A stretch of 15,670 bases of DNA from the NCBI GenBank assembly GCA_900765575.1, contig CAAFRW010000025.1, forward strand, positions 1 to 15,670, in the 5' to 3' direction. Below, piece after piece: positions 1 through 8,105 of this stretch (position 1 is the stretch's first letter; the number at the start of each line of letters is the position of its first letter). Below the pieces are notes generated by a model. That model had not been told where the DNA came from. It saw only the letters and a program-made list of their open reading frames with translations, and did not search any database. The DNA is from Bacteroidaceae bacterium (GTDB lineage: Bacteria > Bacteroidota > Bacteroidia > Bacteroidales > Bacteroidaceae). Both the position numbers and the translations under genes were made by a program.

Positions 1-335
1 CGCCTTGAAGCATTTCAAAATCATTTAATAAGGAAGCTTCTCTTACTTAAGTGAGTGGAGAGTTGAGAGTGGAGAGTTGAGAGTTTTAATTAATGGAATT
101 CACTTCTTTCATTTTCAATTAAAGGAGTTTCCTATAAAGAAACACATAAAACCACCTTTTGACAGGTATTCACTTTCAATTTTCAACTTTCCATTTTCAA
201 TTAAAGAACTCTCCACTCTCAACTCTCCACTCTCAACTTAATAACTGATACCGAGTTAATTAATGCAAAATCAGAACACCCCGCTTTAACTTCATCCGTT
301 TAGAAGGTTCTAACCAATAAACATGCGAAGAATTA
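1..335. other. Gene-free stretch upstream of the first sigma operon
   Basis: No convincing reading frame is seen here. The stretch holds a pair of inverted heptamer arrays (listed separately) and a 15-base direct repeat, CATTTTCAATTAAAG, at 110-124 and 192-206. No TAnnTTTG promoter box lies directly upstream of the sigma gene at 336, so its promoter is not identified; an ECF-type self-driven promoter is possible but not demonstrated. Confidence 0.7.
53..239. repeat. Inverted arrays of a 7-base repeat (MITE-like)
   Basis: At 58-85 the plus strand carries four consecutive heptamers of the form GAGAGTT/GAGAGTG. At 207-234 the complementary heptamers AACTCTC/CACTCTC occur four times. A perfect 24-base inverted repeat pairs 61-84 with 215-238, enclosing 130 bases. 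The enclosed DNA is AT-rich and has no gene. The arrangement resembles a small non-autonomous mobile element or a dispersed intergenic repeat, but no target-site duplication could be recognised, so the mobile origin is inference. As RNA it could fold into a very long hairpin. Confidence 0.75.
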
Positions 336-872
336 ATGATAGATGAAAATAAAATCCGTGAAGCATACGCTTCGAATCCGGAACAGGGCTTTAAATTGTT
401 GATGGAACATTTCCAACGGCCCATCTATGGATACATCCGAAGATTAGTTGTGTCGCACGAAGATGCCGAAGATATTCTTCAAGAGGTTTTTATCCGAATC
501 TTTCGTCACATGGAACAGTTTAAAGCAGAAAGTTCTTTAAGCACGTGGATTTACCGGATTGCAACCAACGAGAGCCTTCGCCTCTTAAACTCCCGAAAGG
601 AAAAAGCGGTGGCAACCGAAGAGGTTCAGGAAGAACTCATGAACAAATTGATGGCATCCGATTATGTAGATTACGAAAACGAAATGGCGGTAAAGTTTCA
701 GCAGGCCATCCTGACGCTGCCCGAAAAGCAACGCATTGTGTTCAACCTGCATTATTACGACGAACTGGAATACGATGCCATCAGCCGGATAACCGGCACG
801 AAACCGGAAACGGCAAAAGTGAATTATCACTATGCTAAAGAGAAAATAAAAGAGTATATGATTAACAATTAG
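336..872 (+). CDS. ECF-type RNA polymerase sigma factor (module 1)
   Basis: Encodes 178 residues of the sigma-70 family, ECF group, which redirects RNA polymerase to a small stress or surface regulon. The sigma region 2 segment lies at about residues 25-90, with the core-binding stretch HEDAEDILQEVFIRIFRHM and the -10 recognition stretch STWIYRIATNESLRLL. The region 4 helix-turn-helix lies at about 125-175, with LPEKQRIVFNLHYYDELEYD and then an ITGTKPETAKVNYHYAKEK recognition helix. The usual long linker and region 1/3 are absent, as expected for ECF factors. The next gene, a membrane protein, starts 5 bases after the stop codon, so the two are very probably co-transcribed and the partner may be its anti-sigma factor. 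The target regulon cannot be read from sequence. Confidence 0.93.
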   Translation: MIDENKIREAYASNPEQGFKLLMEHFQRPIYGYIRRLVVSHEDAEDILQEVFIRIFRHMEQFKAESSLSTWIYRIATNESLRLLNSRKEKAVATEEVQEELMNKLMASDYVDYENEMAVKFQQAILTLPEKQRIVFNLHYYDELEYDAISRITGTKPETAKVNYHYAKEKIKEYMINN

Positions 873-876
873 AGAT

Positions 877-1248
877 ATGATGGAAAAAGATTTCAACTTT
901 GAAGACATAGGAAAGCAAACTCCCTACCGCACACCTGAAGATTTCTTCGACAAGATGCAGGAACGGATAATGGAGCAAACGCTGAAGAAGAAAGACAAGA
1001 AGCCGTTCCGCCTGAAACTCGTCCTGACGACCGTTCTCAGTGCCGCAGCCCTTTTGGCAGGTGTCTTGTTCCTGGCTTCACCCCCATCGGACACCAACGA
1101 GCTGTCCTCCAATTCGTTCATCGTATCCACCCACCTAAGCACCTCTTATTCGGAGGCCATGGACCAGTACGTAGAGGATATGTCCGACGAAGAACTGGCC
1201 GAATGGATTGAATTCTCAGAAAACGATGTATTTATGAATCTCAATTAA
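877..1248 (+). CDS. Single-pass membrane protein, putative anti-sigma partner
   Basis: Encodes 123 residues with no recognised family. The N-terminal 45 residues are charged and soluble, with FNFEDIGKQTPYRTPEDFF and then a lysine-rich patch (KKKDKKPFR) just before the membrane. One hydrophobic helix spans about residues 46-68. The remaining 55 residues are acidic and end in a DMSDEELAEWIEF-type segment. The lysine-rich side suggests the N-terminus is cytoplasmic and the acidic tail periplasmic. A short cytoplasmic domain plus one helix, immediately downstream of an ECF sigma gene, is the usual layout of an anti-sigma factor; that role is inferred from context only. The start is MM at 877/880 and either codon is possible. 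Confidence 0.8.
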   Translation: MMEKDFNFEDIGKQTPYRTPEDFFDKMQERIMEQTLKKKDKKPFRLKLVLTTVLSAAALLAGVLFLASPPSDTNELSSNSFIVSTHLSTSYSEAMDQYVEDMSDEELAEWIEFSENDVFMNLN

Positions 1249-1271
1249 AATAACTAAAACCAAAACAAGTT

Positions 1272-1817
1272 ATGAAGACAAGAAAGATTTTTATGGTATG
1301 TATAGCCCTCCTGATGGGCAGCCAAGTAGCGCTCTTCGCACAAGAAGCCAAAAAACCGGAAAGAAAACGCCCTACTCAAGAGCAGATACAGCAAATGCAA
1401 TGTAACCAGATTATTAAAGCATTGACTTTGGACGATGCCACTGCCGCTAAATTTACGCCTGTATACACCAAATACATGGAAGAGATGCGCGCAGTCCGCA
1501 GAATGGGACAACCGGAAAAAGCCGATAAAAAAGTGGAAGGCAACCGCCCTGCTCCCAAACCCATGCCAACCGATGCCGAAGTAGAAGCATCCATCAAGGC
1601 ACGTTTCGCACAAAGCCGTAAGATGCTGGATATCCGCGAGAAATATTACAACGAGTTCCGTAAATTCCTTTCTCCGAAACAAATACAGAAAATGTATAAC
1701 ATGGAGAAAAACAACGGAGAGAAATTCCGCAAAGAGATGAACAAAAGACAAGGCATGAGGGCACACGCTAGTAAAAGACATACTGCTCCCGTTGCTCCAA
1801 GAACAAATAAAAAGTAA
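1272..1817 (+). CDS. Exported Spy/CpxP-like helical protein
   Basis: Encodes 181 residues. Residues 1-23 form a signal peptide (basic start, hydrophobic core, cleavage near LFAQ-EA). The mature part is basic and predicted helical, with two repeated motifs like the LTxxQ motifs of Spy/CpxP proteins: LTLDDATAAKFTPVYTKYME at about 51-70 and LSPKQIQKMYNME at 133-145. The middle (82-100) is rich in lysine and proline. Spy-type proteins act as periplasmic chaperones or as sensors controlling an envelope-stress regulator. It follows the membrane protein by 23 bases, so it is probably the third gene of the sigma operon. Its place with an ECF sigma factor suggests an envelope-stress feedback role. The family assignment rests on motif pattern and is moderate. 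Confidence 0.75.
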   Translation: MKTRKIFMVCIALLMGSQVALFAQEAKKPERKRPTQEQIQQMQCNQIIKALTLDDATAAKFTPVYTKYMEEMRAVRRMGQPEKADKKVEGNRPAPKPMPTDAEVEASIKARFAQSRKMLDIREKYYNEFRKFLSPKQIQKMYNMEKNNGEKFRKEMNKRQGMRAHASKRHTAPVAPRTNKK

Positions 1818-2060
1818 AAAACACTGTTGCCATACAGTTAAAAATAAGTTTAGATAATGCTTTTTCACTGACCGGAGCCCTCTTATTCGCTACACAGAGA
1901 AAAGTTTATATCACAGATAAACAATTAGTTGTAAAAACAAGAACCATTTTTCAACTACATGGTAACAGAACCAAAGAAAAACAGAATGTAAAGGTTTATT
2001 AGAGCTTGTAGCAACAAAAAGGCGTAAGAGGTGTAACAGATTGCAATAACTCTATATCGG

Positions 2061-2100
2061 GAACCGTTTCTTCTATCCATAAAAGAAGAAGCGGTTCTTT
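2061..2100 (+). terminator. Strong intrinsic terminator
   Basis: A 14-base-pair stem pairs 2061-2074 (GAACCGTTTCTTCT) with 2084-2097, with a single G-U wobble and a 9-base loop, followed by a T-rich run (TTTCTT). This fits Rho-independent termination on the plus strand. It lies about 244 bases after the preceding stop codon. Confidence 0.8.
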
Positions 2101-2505
2101 CTTATAAAACAGTTCTCTCTATTTTTATTCCTGTATTTATATGGGAGCACTTTACAATCCAACGCTTCATACATTCGTTTAAACGGTTTTTTCGCTACAG
2201 GCCTCTGCGCCAGCATCTGTTTATATCCCCACACAAGAAAACAAACAATTCCTTTGGAATCATTTATCTTCAAATTTAATAAAACTTGTCATAAAGCACC
2301 TCCGTTTACCCTTTTTCATCCTCCCCGACAAGCCACAGTCCATAGCCAAAACCCCTCACTCAAACCATCCGGATACACAACCGGTCACTTCTACAACAAA
2401 CCTATTCCTGCCTATAAAAACACTTTATTTCCATTTTACCCTTCCTAAAGGAAACTAAAACAACTTTTTAACCGCTTTACCCGCTGATAAATAAAGCGGA
2501 ATGAT

Positions 2506-2513
2506 TATCTTTG
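2506..2513 (+). promoter_or_regulatory. Bacteroides-type -7 box (TATCTTTG)
   Basis: TATCTTTG matches the Bacteroides consensus TAnnTTTG and lies 28 bases upstream of the GNAT-like gene at 2542. No clear TTTG -33 box is seen. It would drive the operon 2542-6099. Confidence 0.65.
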
Positions 2514-2541
2514 CACATTCATTTGTAACGAATCATACCCA

Positions 2542-3678
2542 ATGTCAATAATAATAAAACGAGTTTCGACAAAACGCGAATTAAAGAAGTTCATACGCTT
2601 CAACTATTTTTTATACAAAAAGAACCCGTATTCAGTACCCGACTTGTACGATGATATGCTGAATACATTCAATGTAAAGAAGAACGCAGCATTCGAATTT
2701 TGTGAAGCAGAATACTTCCTCGCCTACAAAGAGGAAAAATTGGTAGGCCGTGTGGCCGGCATCATCAACCATCGGGCCAACAGCACCTGGAACAAAAAAG
2801 AAGTCCGTTTCGGATGGATTGATTTCATCGACGATTTGGAAGTCTCCAGCGCCTTGATTCAAGCCGTAGAAGAGTGGGGAAAAGCAAAGGGGATGGAGGT
2901 TCTGCAAGGCCCGTTGGGCTTTACGGATATGGACGCCGAAGGCATGCTGGTAGAAGGATTCGACCAGCTGAGCACCATGGCAACCATCTATAATTACCCT
3001 TACTATCCGCAACACATGGAGAAGTTAGGACTCGAAAAGGATGCCGACTGGGTAGAATTCAAAATACAAGTGCCTGCCACCGTTCCGGAAAAGATGCAGC
3101 GCATTGCCGATTTGATAAGTCGCAAATATAACCTGCATGTGAAAAAGCTGAAGAACATGAAAGAGATTTGCGACAAAGGGTACGGACAGAAAATATTCAA
3201 ACTGATAAACGAATGTTATGCTCCGCTTTATGGTTATTCCCAAATGACGGAAGCACAAATCAGACAATATATCAAAATGTATCTTCCTATTCTGGATTTG
3301 CGGATGGTTACGCTCATTGAAGATGAGAACGACGAGCTGATAGCGGTAGGCGTTTCCATGCCGTCGTTATCGGTGGCTCTGCAAAAAGCAAAAGGTAGAA
3401 TACTTCTTTTCGGATGGTATCATCTGGTAAAGGCCCTCTTTTTGAAAAAGCCGAAAACACTCGACCTGTTATTGGTGGGTGTGAAACCTGAATACCAGAG
3501 TAAAGGAGTGAATGCACTCTTATTTGCCGATTTGATTCCGGTCTATACCAAAATAGGATTCAGATTCGCCGAGAGCAATCCCGAATTGGAAACCAACAAC
3601 AAGGTACAAGCGCAATGGGAATATTTTGAAACAACACAACACAAACGCCGCAGGGCATACAAGAAAATGATAAACTAA
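2542..3678 (+). CDS. GNAT-like N-acetyltransferase family protein
   Basis: Encodes 378 residues. The C-terminal part has a GNAT-type acetyl-CoA-binding pattern at about residues 309-327 (LLLVGVKPEYQSKGVNALL, similar to the VxPxxQxxGxG motif A but without the last glycines), followed by a helix and GFRFAESNPELETN. An N-terminal half with FCEAEYFLAYKEEKLVGRVA (53-72) looks like a second, degenerate GNAT-like fold. A conserved-looking GPLGFTDMDAEGMLVEGF segment lies at 123-140. No signal peptide or membrane helix is seen. Large two-domain proteins of this type are related to E. coli YghO; the substrate is unknown. It starts an apparent operon: parE begins 31 bases downstream. Family confidence is good, specific function is not known. 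Confidence 0.8.
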   Translation: MSIIIKRVSTKRELKKFIRFNYFLYKKNPYSVPDLYDDMLNTFNVKKNAAFEFCEAEYFLAYKEEKLVGRVAGIINHRANSTWNKKEVRFGWIDFIDDLEVSSALIQAVEEWGKAKGMEVLQGPLGFTDMDAEGMLVEGFDQLSTMATIYNYPYYPQHMEKLGLEKDADWVEFKIQVPATVPEKMQRIADLISRKYNLHVKKLKNMKEICDKGYGQKIFKLINECYAPLYGYSQMTEAQIRQYIKMYLPILDLRMVTLIEDENDELIAVGVSMPSLSVALQKAKGRILLFGWYHLVKALFLKKPKTLDLLLVGVKPEYQSKGVNALLFADLIPVYTKIGFRFAESNPELETNNKVQAQWEYFETTQHKRRRAYKKMIN

Positions 3679-3709
3679 ACATTCCACTCACTCTTAATTC
3701 GATAAAACC

Positions 3710-5644
3710 ATGGAAGAGAACGAACTGCCAATAGAGCCAACAGTAACTTATACGGACGAGAACATTCGCCACCTGAGCGATATGGAACATGTACGTACTC
3801 GTCCGGGCATGTATATTGGAAAACTGGGAGACGGAAGTTATGCCGAAGACGGCATTTACGTACTCTTGAAGGAAGTTATCGACAACAGCATCGATGAATT
3901 CAAGATGCAGGCCGGTAAAAGAATTGAAATCAATATTGAAGAGAATCTGCGTGTCAGTGTACGCGACTACGGACGAGGCATTCCGCAAGGAAAGCTGATA
4001 GAAGCCGTCAGCGTGCTGAACACAGGAGGTAAATACGATAGCAAGGCTTTTAAAAAGAGTGTAGGACTGAATGGTGTGGGTGTGAAAGCGGTGAATGCAC
4101 TGAGCTCACATTTCGAAGTACGCAGTTACCGCGAAGGTAAAGTGCGCGAAGCTACGTTCGAAAAGGGAGTCTTGCTGCATGAAGCAACCCGCGATACGGA
4201 CGAAGAAAACGGAACATACATCTTCTTCGAACCGGACAACACATTATTCGAGAATTACAGTTTCCGCCATGAGTTTGTTGAAACCATGCTGCGTAACTAT
4301 ACCTACCTGAATACCGGTTTGTCCATTCTATATAACGGGCAGCGCATTCTCTCGCGCAACGGTTTGGTCGACTTGCTCAACGATACCATGACCGCCACCA
4401 GCCTCTACCCTATCATTCACCTGAAAGGCGAGGACATTGAGATTGCCTTTACCCATACCGGACAATACGGCGAAGAGTACCACTCGTTTGTCAACGGACA
4501 GCACACCACACAAGGCGGAACGCATCAAAGCGCTTTCAAAGAGCACATTGCACGCACCATCAAGGAATTCTTTAACAAGAACCTCGACTATGCCGACATC
4601 CGGAACGGAATGGTGGCAGCCATTGCCATCAATGTGGAAGAACCCGTATTCGAGAGTCAGACCAAGGTGAAGCTGGGCTCTACAAAGATGGCTCCGAACG
4701 GTGTAAACTTAAACAAGTTCGTGGGCGATTTCATTAAAACGGAAGTAGACAATTTCCTGCATAAGAACACCGACATTGCAGAGGTCATGCTGCAAAAGGT
4801 GCAAGAGTCGGAGAAGGAGCGCAAGGCCATTGCCGGCGTCACCAAACTGGCACGCGAACGGGCTAAGAAAGCCAATCTGCACAACCGGAAACTGCGCGAT
4901 TGCCGCATCCATTTAAACGATACGAAAGGCGAGAACTTGGAAGAAAGTAGTATTTTCATTACCGAGGGAGACTCTGCAAGTGGTTCCATTACAAAGAGCC
5001 GCGATGTGAATACACAAGCCGTGTTCAGCTTGCGTGGTAAACCGCTGAATTCCTACGGACTGACCAAGAAGGTGGTGTACGAGAACGAGGAGTTCAACCT
5101 GCTGCAGGCGGCTCTCAATATAGAGGACGGGCTCGACGGACTGCGTTACAACAAAGTGATTGTAGCAACCGATGCCGATATCGACGGCATGCACATCCGC
5201 CTGCTGATGATTACCTTCTTCCTTCAGTTTTTCCCCGATTTGATAAAGAAAGGACATGTATATATCCTGCAAACCCCCTTGTTCCGTGTGCGTAACCGGA
5301 AGAAGAAAATAAAAGGAGCGAAAAGCGAAAAAGGCGGCAGCAAGGACGATTACGAAACCATTTATTGCTATACGGACGAGGAGCGGGTAGCCGCCATCGA
5401 AAAACTGAGTCCCGACCCGGAGATTACGCGATTTAAAGGTTTAGGAGAAATCTCACCCGACGAATTTAAACATTTCATCGGCAAAGATATGCGTCTGGAA
5501 CAAGTTAGCTTACGCAAAACGGATGCAGTAAAAGAACTGCTTGAATTCTATATGGGCAAAAACACTATGGAACGGCAAAACTTTATCATCGATAATCTGG
5601 TGATAGAAGAGGATGTCGCCAACGATGTAGAGGAGACAATATAA
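3710..5644 (+). CDS. parE: DNA topoisomerase IV subunit B (type IIA)
   Basis: Encodes 644 residues, the ATPase subunit of topoisomerase IV, which with ParC unlinks daughter chromosomes. The GHKL ATPase domain is at about 20-220, with the catalytic KEVIDNSIDE helix (54-63), DYGRGIP (86-92) and GLNGVGVKAVNA (119-130). The transducer domain carries the ATP-contacting QTK loop (ESQTKVKLGS, 315-324). The TOPRIM domain has EGDSASG (419-425), LRGKPLNSYG (441-450) and the metal-binding DADIDG (488-493); RFKGLGEISPDEF follows at about 574-586. RGKPLN, rather than the RGKILNV of GyrB, favours ParE, and the length lacks the large insert of proteobacterial GyrB. A gyrB identity cannot be fully excluded without comparison to the genome. 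The stop codon overlaps the coaD start. Confidence 0.9.
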   Translation: MEENELPIEPTVTYTDENIRHLSDMEHVRTRPGMYIGKLGDGSYAEDGIYVLLKEVIDNSIDEFKMQAGKRIEINIEENLRVSVRDYGRGIPQGKLIEAVSVLNTGGKYDSKAFKKSVGLNGVGVKAVNALSSHFEVRSYREGKVREATFEKGVLLHEATRDTDEENGTYIFFEPDNTLFENYSFRHEFVETMLRNYTYLNTGLSILYNGQRILSRNGLVDLLNDTMTATSLYPIIHLKGEDIEIAFTHTGQYGEEYHSFVNGQHTTQGGTHQSAFKEHIARTIKEFFNKNLDYADIRNGMVAAIAINVEEPVFESQTKVKLGSTKMAPNGVNLNKFVGDFIKTEVDNFLHKNTDIAEVMLQKVQESEKERKAIAGVTKLARERAKKANLHNRKLRDCRIHLNDTKGENLEESSIFITEGDSASGSITKSRDVNTQAVFSLRGKPLNSYGLTKKVVYENEEFNLLQAALNIEDGLDGLRYNKVIVATDADIDGMHIRLLMITFFLQFFPDLIKKGHVYILQTPLFRVRNRKKKIKGAKSEKGGSKDDYETIYCYTDEERVAAIEKLSPDPEITRFKGLGEISPDEFKHFIGKDMRLEQVSLRKTDAVKELLEFYMGKNTMERQNFIIDNLVIEEDVANDVEETI

Positions 5645-6099
5645 TGAAAAGAGCCATTTTCCCCGGAACGTTCGATCCGTTTACCGTCGGACATTTTTCT
5701 GTAGTAAAACGCGCACTCACCTTTATGGACGAGTTGGTTATCGGTATCGGTATCAATGAGGGGAAACGCACGTGGTTTCCTGTCGAGAAACGTGTGGAGA
5801 TGGTACGCCGGCTTTACGAAAACGAGCCTCGCGTACGGGTGGAAGCGTATGAAGACCTGACCATTGATTTCGCCCAACGGATGGAGGCGCAGTTCATTGT
5901 AAGAGGCATCCGCACAGTGAAAGACTTTGAATACGAAGAGACAATAGCCGACATCAACCGGCAATTGTCGGGCATCGAAACGATTCTTCTGTTTACGGAA
6001 CCGGAACTTACCAGCGTGAGTTCGAGCACTGTACGGGAATTGCTCAGCTTTGGCAAAGATATCAGCCATTTCATTCCCGAAGGAATGATTATTGAGTAA
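5644..6099 (+). CDS. coaD: Phosphopantetheine adenylyltransferase
   Basis: Encodes 151 residues. The enzyme transfers AMP from ATP to 4'-phosphopantetheine to give dephospho-CoA, the penultimate step of coenzyme A synthesis, in the cytoplasm. The nucleotidyltransferase signature is FPGTFDPFTVGH at residues 6-17, whose TVGH is the T/HxGH motif. VRGIRTVKDFEYE (about 87-99) is the substrate-binding segment, and SVSSSTVRE (124-132) matches the second nucleotide motif ISSTxVR. The length is slightly shorter than the 159 or so residues of the E. coli enzyme. The ATG shares its A with the parE stop (TAATG), so translation is likely coupled. Identification is firm. Confidence 0.96.
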   Translation: MKRAIFPGTFDPFTVGHFSVVKRALTFMDELVIGIGINEGKRTWFPVEKRVEMVRRLYENEPRVRVEAYEDLTIDFAQRMEAQFIVRGIRTVKDFEYEETIADINRQLSGIETILLFTEPELTSVSSSTVRELLSFGKDISHFIPEGMIIE

Positions 6100-6130
6100 T
6101 GAAAGGAAAACAACTATAAAAAAGAAAAAG

Positions 6131-6262
6131 ATTCCGGCCTCCTGCGGAGGAACGTGAAAACTTTTTTCGTTCTTTACCATAAAGAATGTTCTTTCACCTA
6201 AATAGGGATGAAACCGGAGAACATAATTACCTCCTCCAAACAGCAACGAAGCCGAAAGCTTT
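6131..6262. repeat. Dispersed intergenic repeat, copy A
   Basis: Two blocks resemble a stretch about 4.4 kb away. Block 6131-6168, beginning ATTCCGGC and containing CGTGAA and a T run, aligns with 10561-10597. Block 6228-6258 (TACCTCCTCCAAAC then CGAAGCCGA) aligns without gaps with 10619-10649, with about three quarters identity. Copy A has 39 more bases between the blocks. Inside it, CCTCC-TGC-GGAGG (6138-6150) can form a small hairpin followed by TTTTTT at 6162, which could end coaD transcription. Confidence 0.7.
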
Positions 6263-6301
6263 AAGTAGATGTTTAGGAACGAACTAAAACAGAACAGATA
6301 T

Positions 6302-7900
6302 ATGAAAAAGATTTTTCTTCTTTTCGGCTTGTTCATAGCCGTTAATCAGGTCGGAGTACAGGCCCAACAGCAAAAGGTATCGCCGGCACGTAAGTTACAG
6401 ATTGCTGAATTTGCCATAAATCACCTATATGTTGATTCGGTAGACGAGAACAAACTGGTGGAAACTGCTATCGTCAAGATGTTGGAACAGCTTGACCCCC
6501 ACTCTACATACGCCACGGCGGAAGAGGTGAAAAAGATGAATGAGCCTTTGCAAGGCAACTTCGAAGGCATTGGCGTACAGTTCAATATGGTGGAAGATAC
6601 GTTGCTGGTGATTCAGCCGGTAGTAAACGGACCTTCGGAGAAAGTGGGCATCTTGGCAGGCGACCGCATCATTCTGGTGAACGACACCGCCATTGCCGGA
6701 GTGAAGATGAAAACAGAAGAAATCATGCGCCGTCTGCGGGGGCCAAAAGGGAGTAAGGTAAAACTGGGCATCGTACGCCGCGAAATTGACGAACCGTTGA
6801 CCTTTGTCGTAACGCGGGACAAAATCCCCGTACACAGCGTAGACGCCGCACACATCATTCAAGACGGCATTGGATACATTCGTATCAACAACTTTGGAGC
6901 AACCACTGTAAAAGAGTTCAACGATGCCATGAAAGACCTGCAAAAGAAGGGAATGAAGGACCTGATTCTCGATTTGCAAGGCAACGGAGGTGGTTATCTG
7001 AACGCTGCCGTAGGACTGGCCAATGAATTCCTCGGTCCGAAAGAACTGATTGTGTATACAGAAGGTAGCCGCAGCCCTCGTAATTCATTCTATGCACAGG
7101 GTACGGGCAATTTCCAGAAGGGACGTCTGGTTGTATTGGTGGACTCCTATACGGCTTCAGCGTCTGAAATCGTTACCGGAGCGGTGCAAGATTGGGACAG
7201 AGGGCTGGTTGTAGGCCACCGCTCTTTCGGTAAAGGACTGGTTCAGCGTCCGGTCGATTTGCCCGATGGCTCTATGATTCGCCTCACCATTGCGCGCTAC
7301 TATACCCCGACAGGCCGTTGCATACAGAAGCCTTACGAAAGCATCGAGAAATACAATGAAGACTTGATAAACCGCTACAACAGCGGTGAAATGACCAACT
7401 CGGACAGCATTCATTTCCCGGATTCGCTGAAATATAGCACCAAGAAGCTGGAGAGAATCGTGTATGGCGGCGGCGGCATCATGCCGGACTATTACGTTCC
7501 GGTAGACACTACCCGCTACTCAAACTACCATTTGCAGCTTTCAGCCAAAGGAGCAATACTGAAGGCAACGCTGCGCTACGTAGACAAGAACCGTAGCAAA
7601 CTGAAGAGTCAATATAAGAAGTTTGAGGATTTCGACCGTAACTTCACCATTCCGCAAGAGCTTACGGACGCCCTGATTGCCGCAGGTAAAGAGGTTGGAG
7701 TAGCTTATAATGAAGAGGAATACAAACGCTCGGAAGCATTCCTGAACACCCAACTGAAAGCGCTGATAGCTCGCGACATCTGGGATATGAATGAGTATTA
7801 CCGCATTATGAACCGCGAGAACGAGAGCGTACAGAAGGCCTTGCAGCTTTTAAAAGAAAAGGATTTTGAAGGATTGATGACGAAGAAAAAAGCGAATTAG
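6302..7900 (+). CDS. S41 C-terminal processing protease with PDZ domain
   Basis: Encodes 532 residues from the preferred start at 6302; an upstream ATG at 6269 would add 11 residues ahead of the signal peptide and is less likely. Residues 1-22 form a signal peptide (MKKIFLLFGLF..., cleavage near VQAQ). A PDZ domain is at about 85-170, with GIGVQF and GILAGDRIILVN. The S41 protease core follows, with DLQGNGGGYL (224-233). The catalytic set can be placed: Ser286 and Glu289 in TASASE, and Lys311 in RSFGKGLVQ, a 25-residue Ser-Lys spacing like that of known CtpA enzymes. It is predicted to act in the periplasm or envelope, clipping or degrading proteins from the C-terminus. It follows coaD by about 200 bases containing a repeat, so it may be transcribed separately. 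Confidence 0.93.
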   Translation: MKKIFLLFGLFIAVNQVGVQAQQQKVSPARKLQIAEFAINHLYVDSVDENKLVETAIVKMLEQLDPHSTYATAEEVKKMNEPLQGNFEGIGVQFNMVEDTLLVIQPVVNGPSEKVGILAGDRIILVNDTAIAGVKMKTEEIMRRLRGPKGSKVKLGIVRREIDEPLTFVVTRDKIPVHSVDAAHIIQDGIGYIRINNFGATTVKEFNDAMKDLQKKGMKDLILDLQGNGGGYLNAAVGLANEFLGPKELIVYTEGSRSPRNSFYAQGTGNFQKGRLVVLVDSYTASASEIVTGAVQDWDRGLVVGHRSFGKGLVQRPVDLPDGSMIRLTIARYYTPTGRCIQKPYESIEKYNEDLINRYNSGEMTNSDSIHFPDSLKYSTKKLERIVYGGGGIMPDYYVPVDTTRYSNYHLQLSAKGAILKATLRYVDKNRSKLKSQYKKFEDFDRNFTIPQELTDALIAAGKEVGVAYNEEEYKRSEAFLNTQLKALIARDIWDMNEYYRIMNRENESVQKALQLLKEKDFEGLMTKKKAN

Positions 7901-7908
7901 AATCCACT

Positions 7909-7960
7909 TTATTCTCTCCTCCCAAGGATGTTTACTTCTATTCTTGGGAGGAAAGAATAA
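7909..7960 (+). terminator. Inverted repeat after the S41 protease gene
   Basis: An 18-base stem pairs 7909-7926 with 7943-7960 with one mismatch and a 16-base loop; the core is CTCCCAAG/CTTGGGAG. It starts 9 bases after the stop codon, which fits a terminator, but no T run follows on either strand, so it may instead stabilise the 3' end of the message. Confidence 0.6.
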
Positions 7961-8105
7961 ACAATGATAGCAGCCAAAGGATTATTGTATGGATTCGTCC
8001 GGCTGCATTCCAATATAAAAGAACGGACGCTACGCTTTGTAATGCGGATTAAAGTTTGCCTCCACCCAAACAAAAGAAAGTAGAAAACAAACGTATTTAT
8101 TCTAT

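Larger units (their letters stand above)
1818..2541. other. Long non-coding stretch with terminator and promoter
   Basis: No reading frame here is convincing. Seen in order: a weak hairpin at 1927-1956, a strong terminator at 2061-2100, an AT-rich segment holding only short unsupported frames (2073-2273 minus, 2254-2448 plus), an 8-base inverted repeat pairing 2472-2479 with 2492-2499, and a promoter box at 2506-2513. The 240 bases between the stop codon at 1817 and the terminator could be a long 3' untranslated region or contain a small RNA. Confidence 0.65.

Noticed and set aside
1254..1868. Long minus-strand frame opposite the Spy-like gene
   Set aside because: It mirrors a well-supported exported protein and has cysteine- and phenylalanine-rich content typical of a shadow frame.
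2073..2273. 66-codon open frame on the minus strand
   Set aside because: Its last codons are the terminator stem at 2061-2097, there is no promoter box, and the protein (basic, no known motif) is not recognised. It cannot be fully excluded without homologues.
2254..2448. 64-codon open frame on the plus strand
   Set aside because: Rich in Pro, His and Lys with no recognisable pattern, no ribosome site, and it lies in AT-rich DNA between a terminator and a promoter.
6269..6301. Earlier start of the S41 protease
   Set aside because: It would place 11 polar residues before a well-formed signal peptide beginning at 6302.
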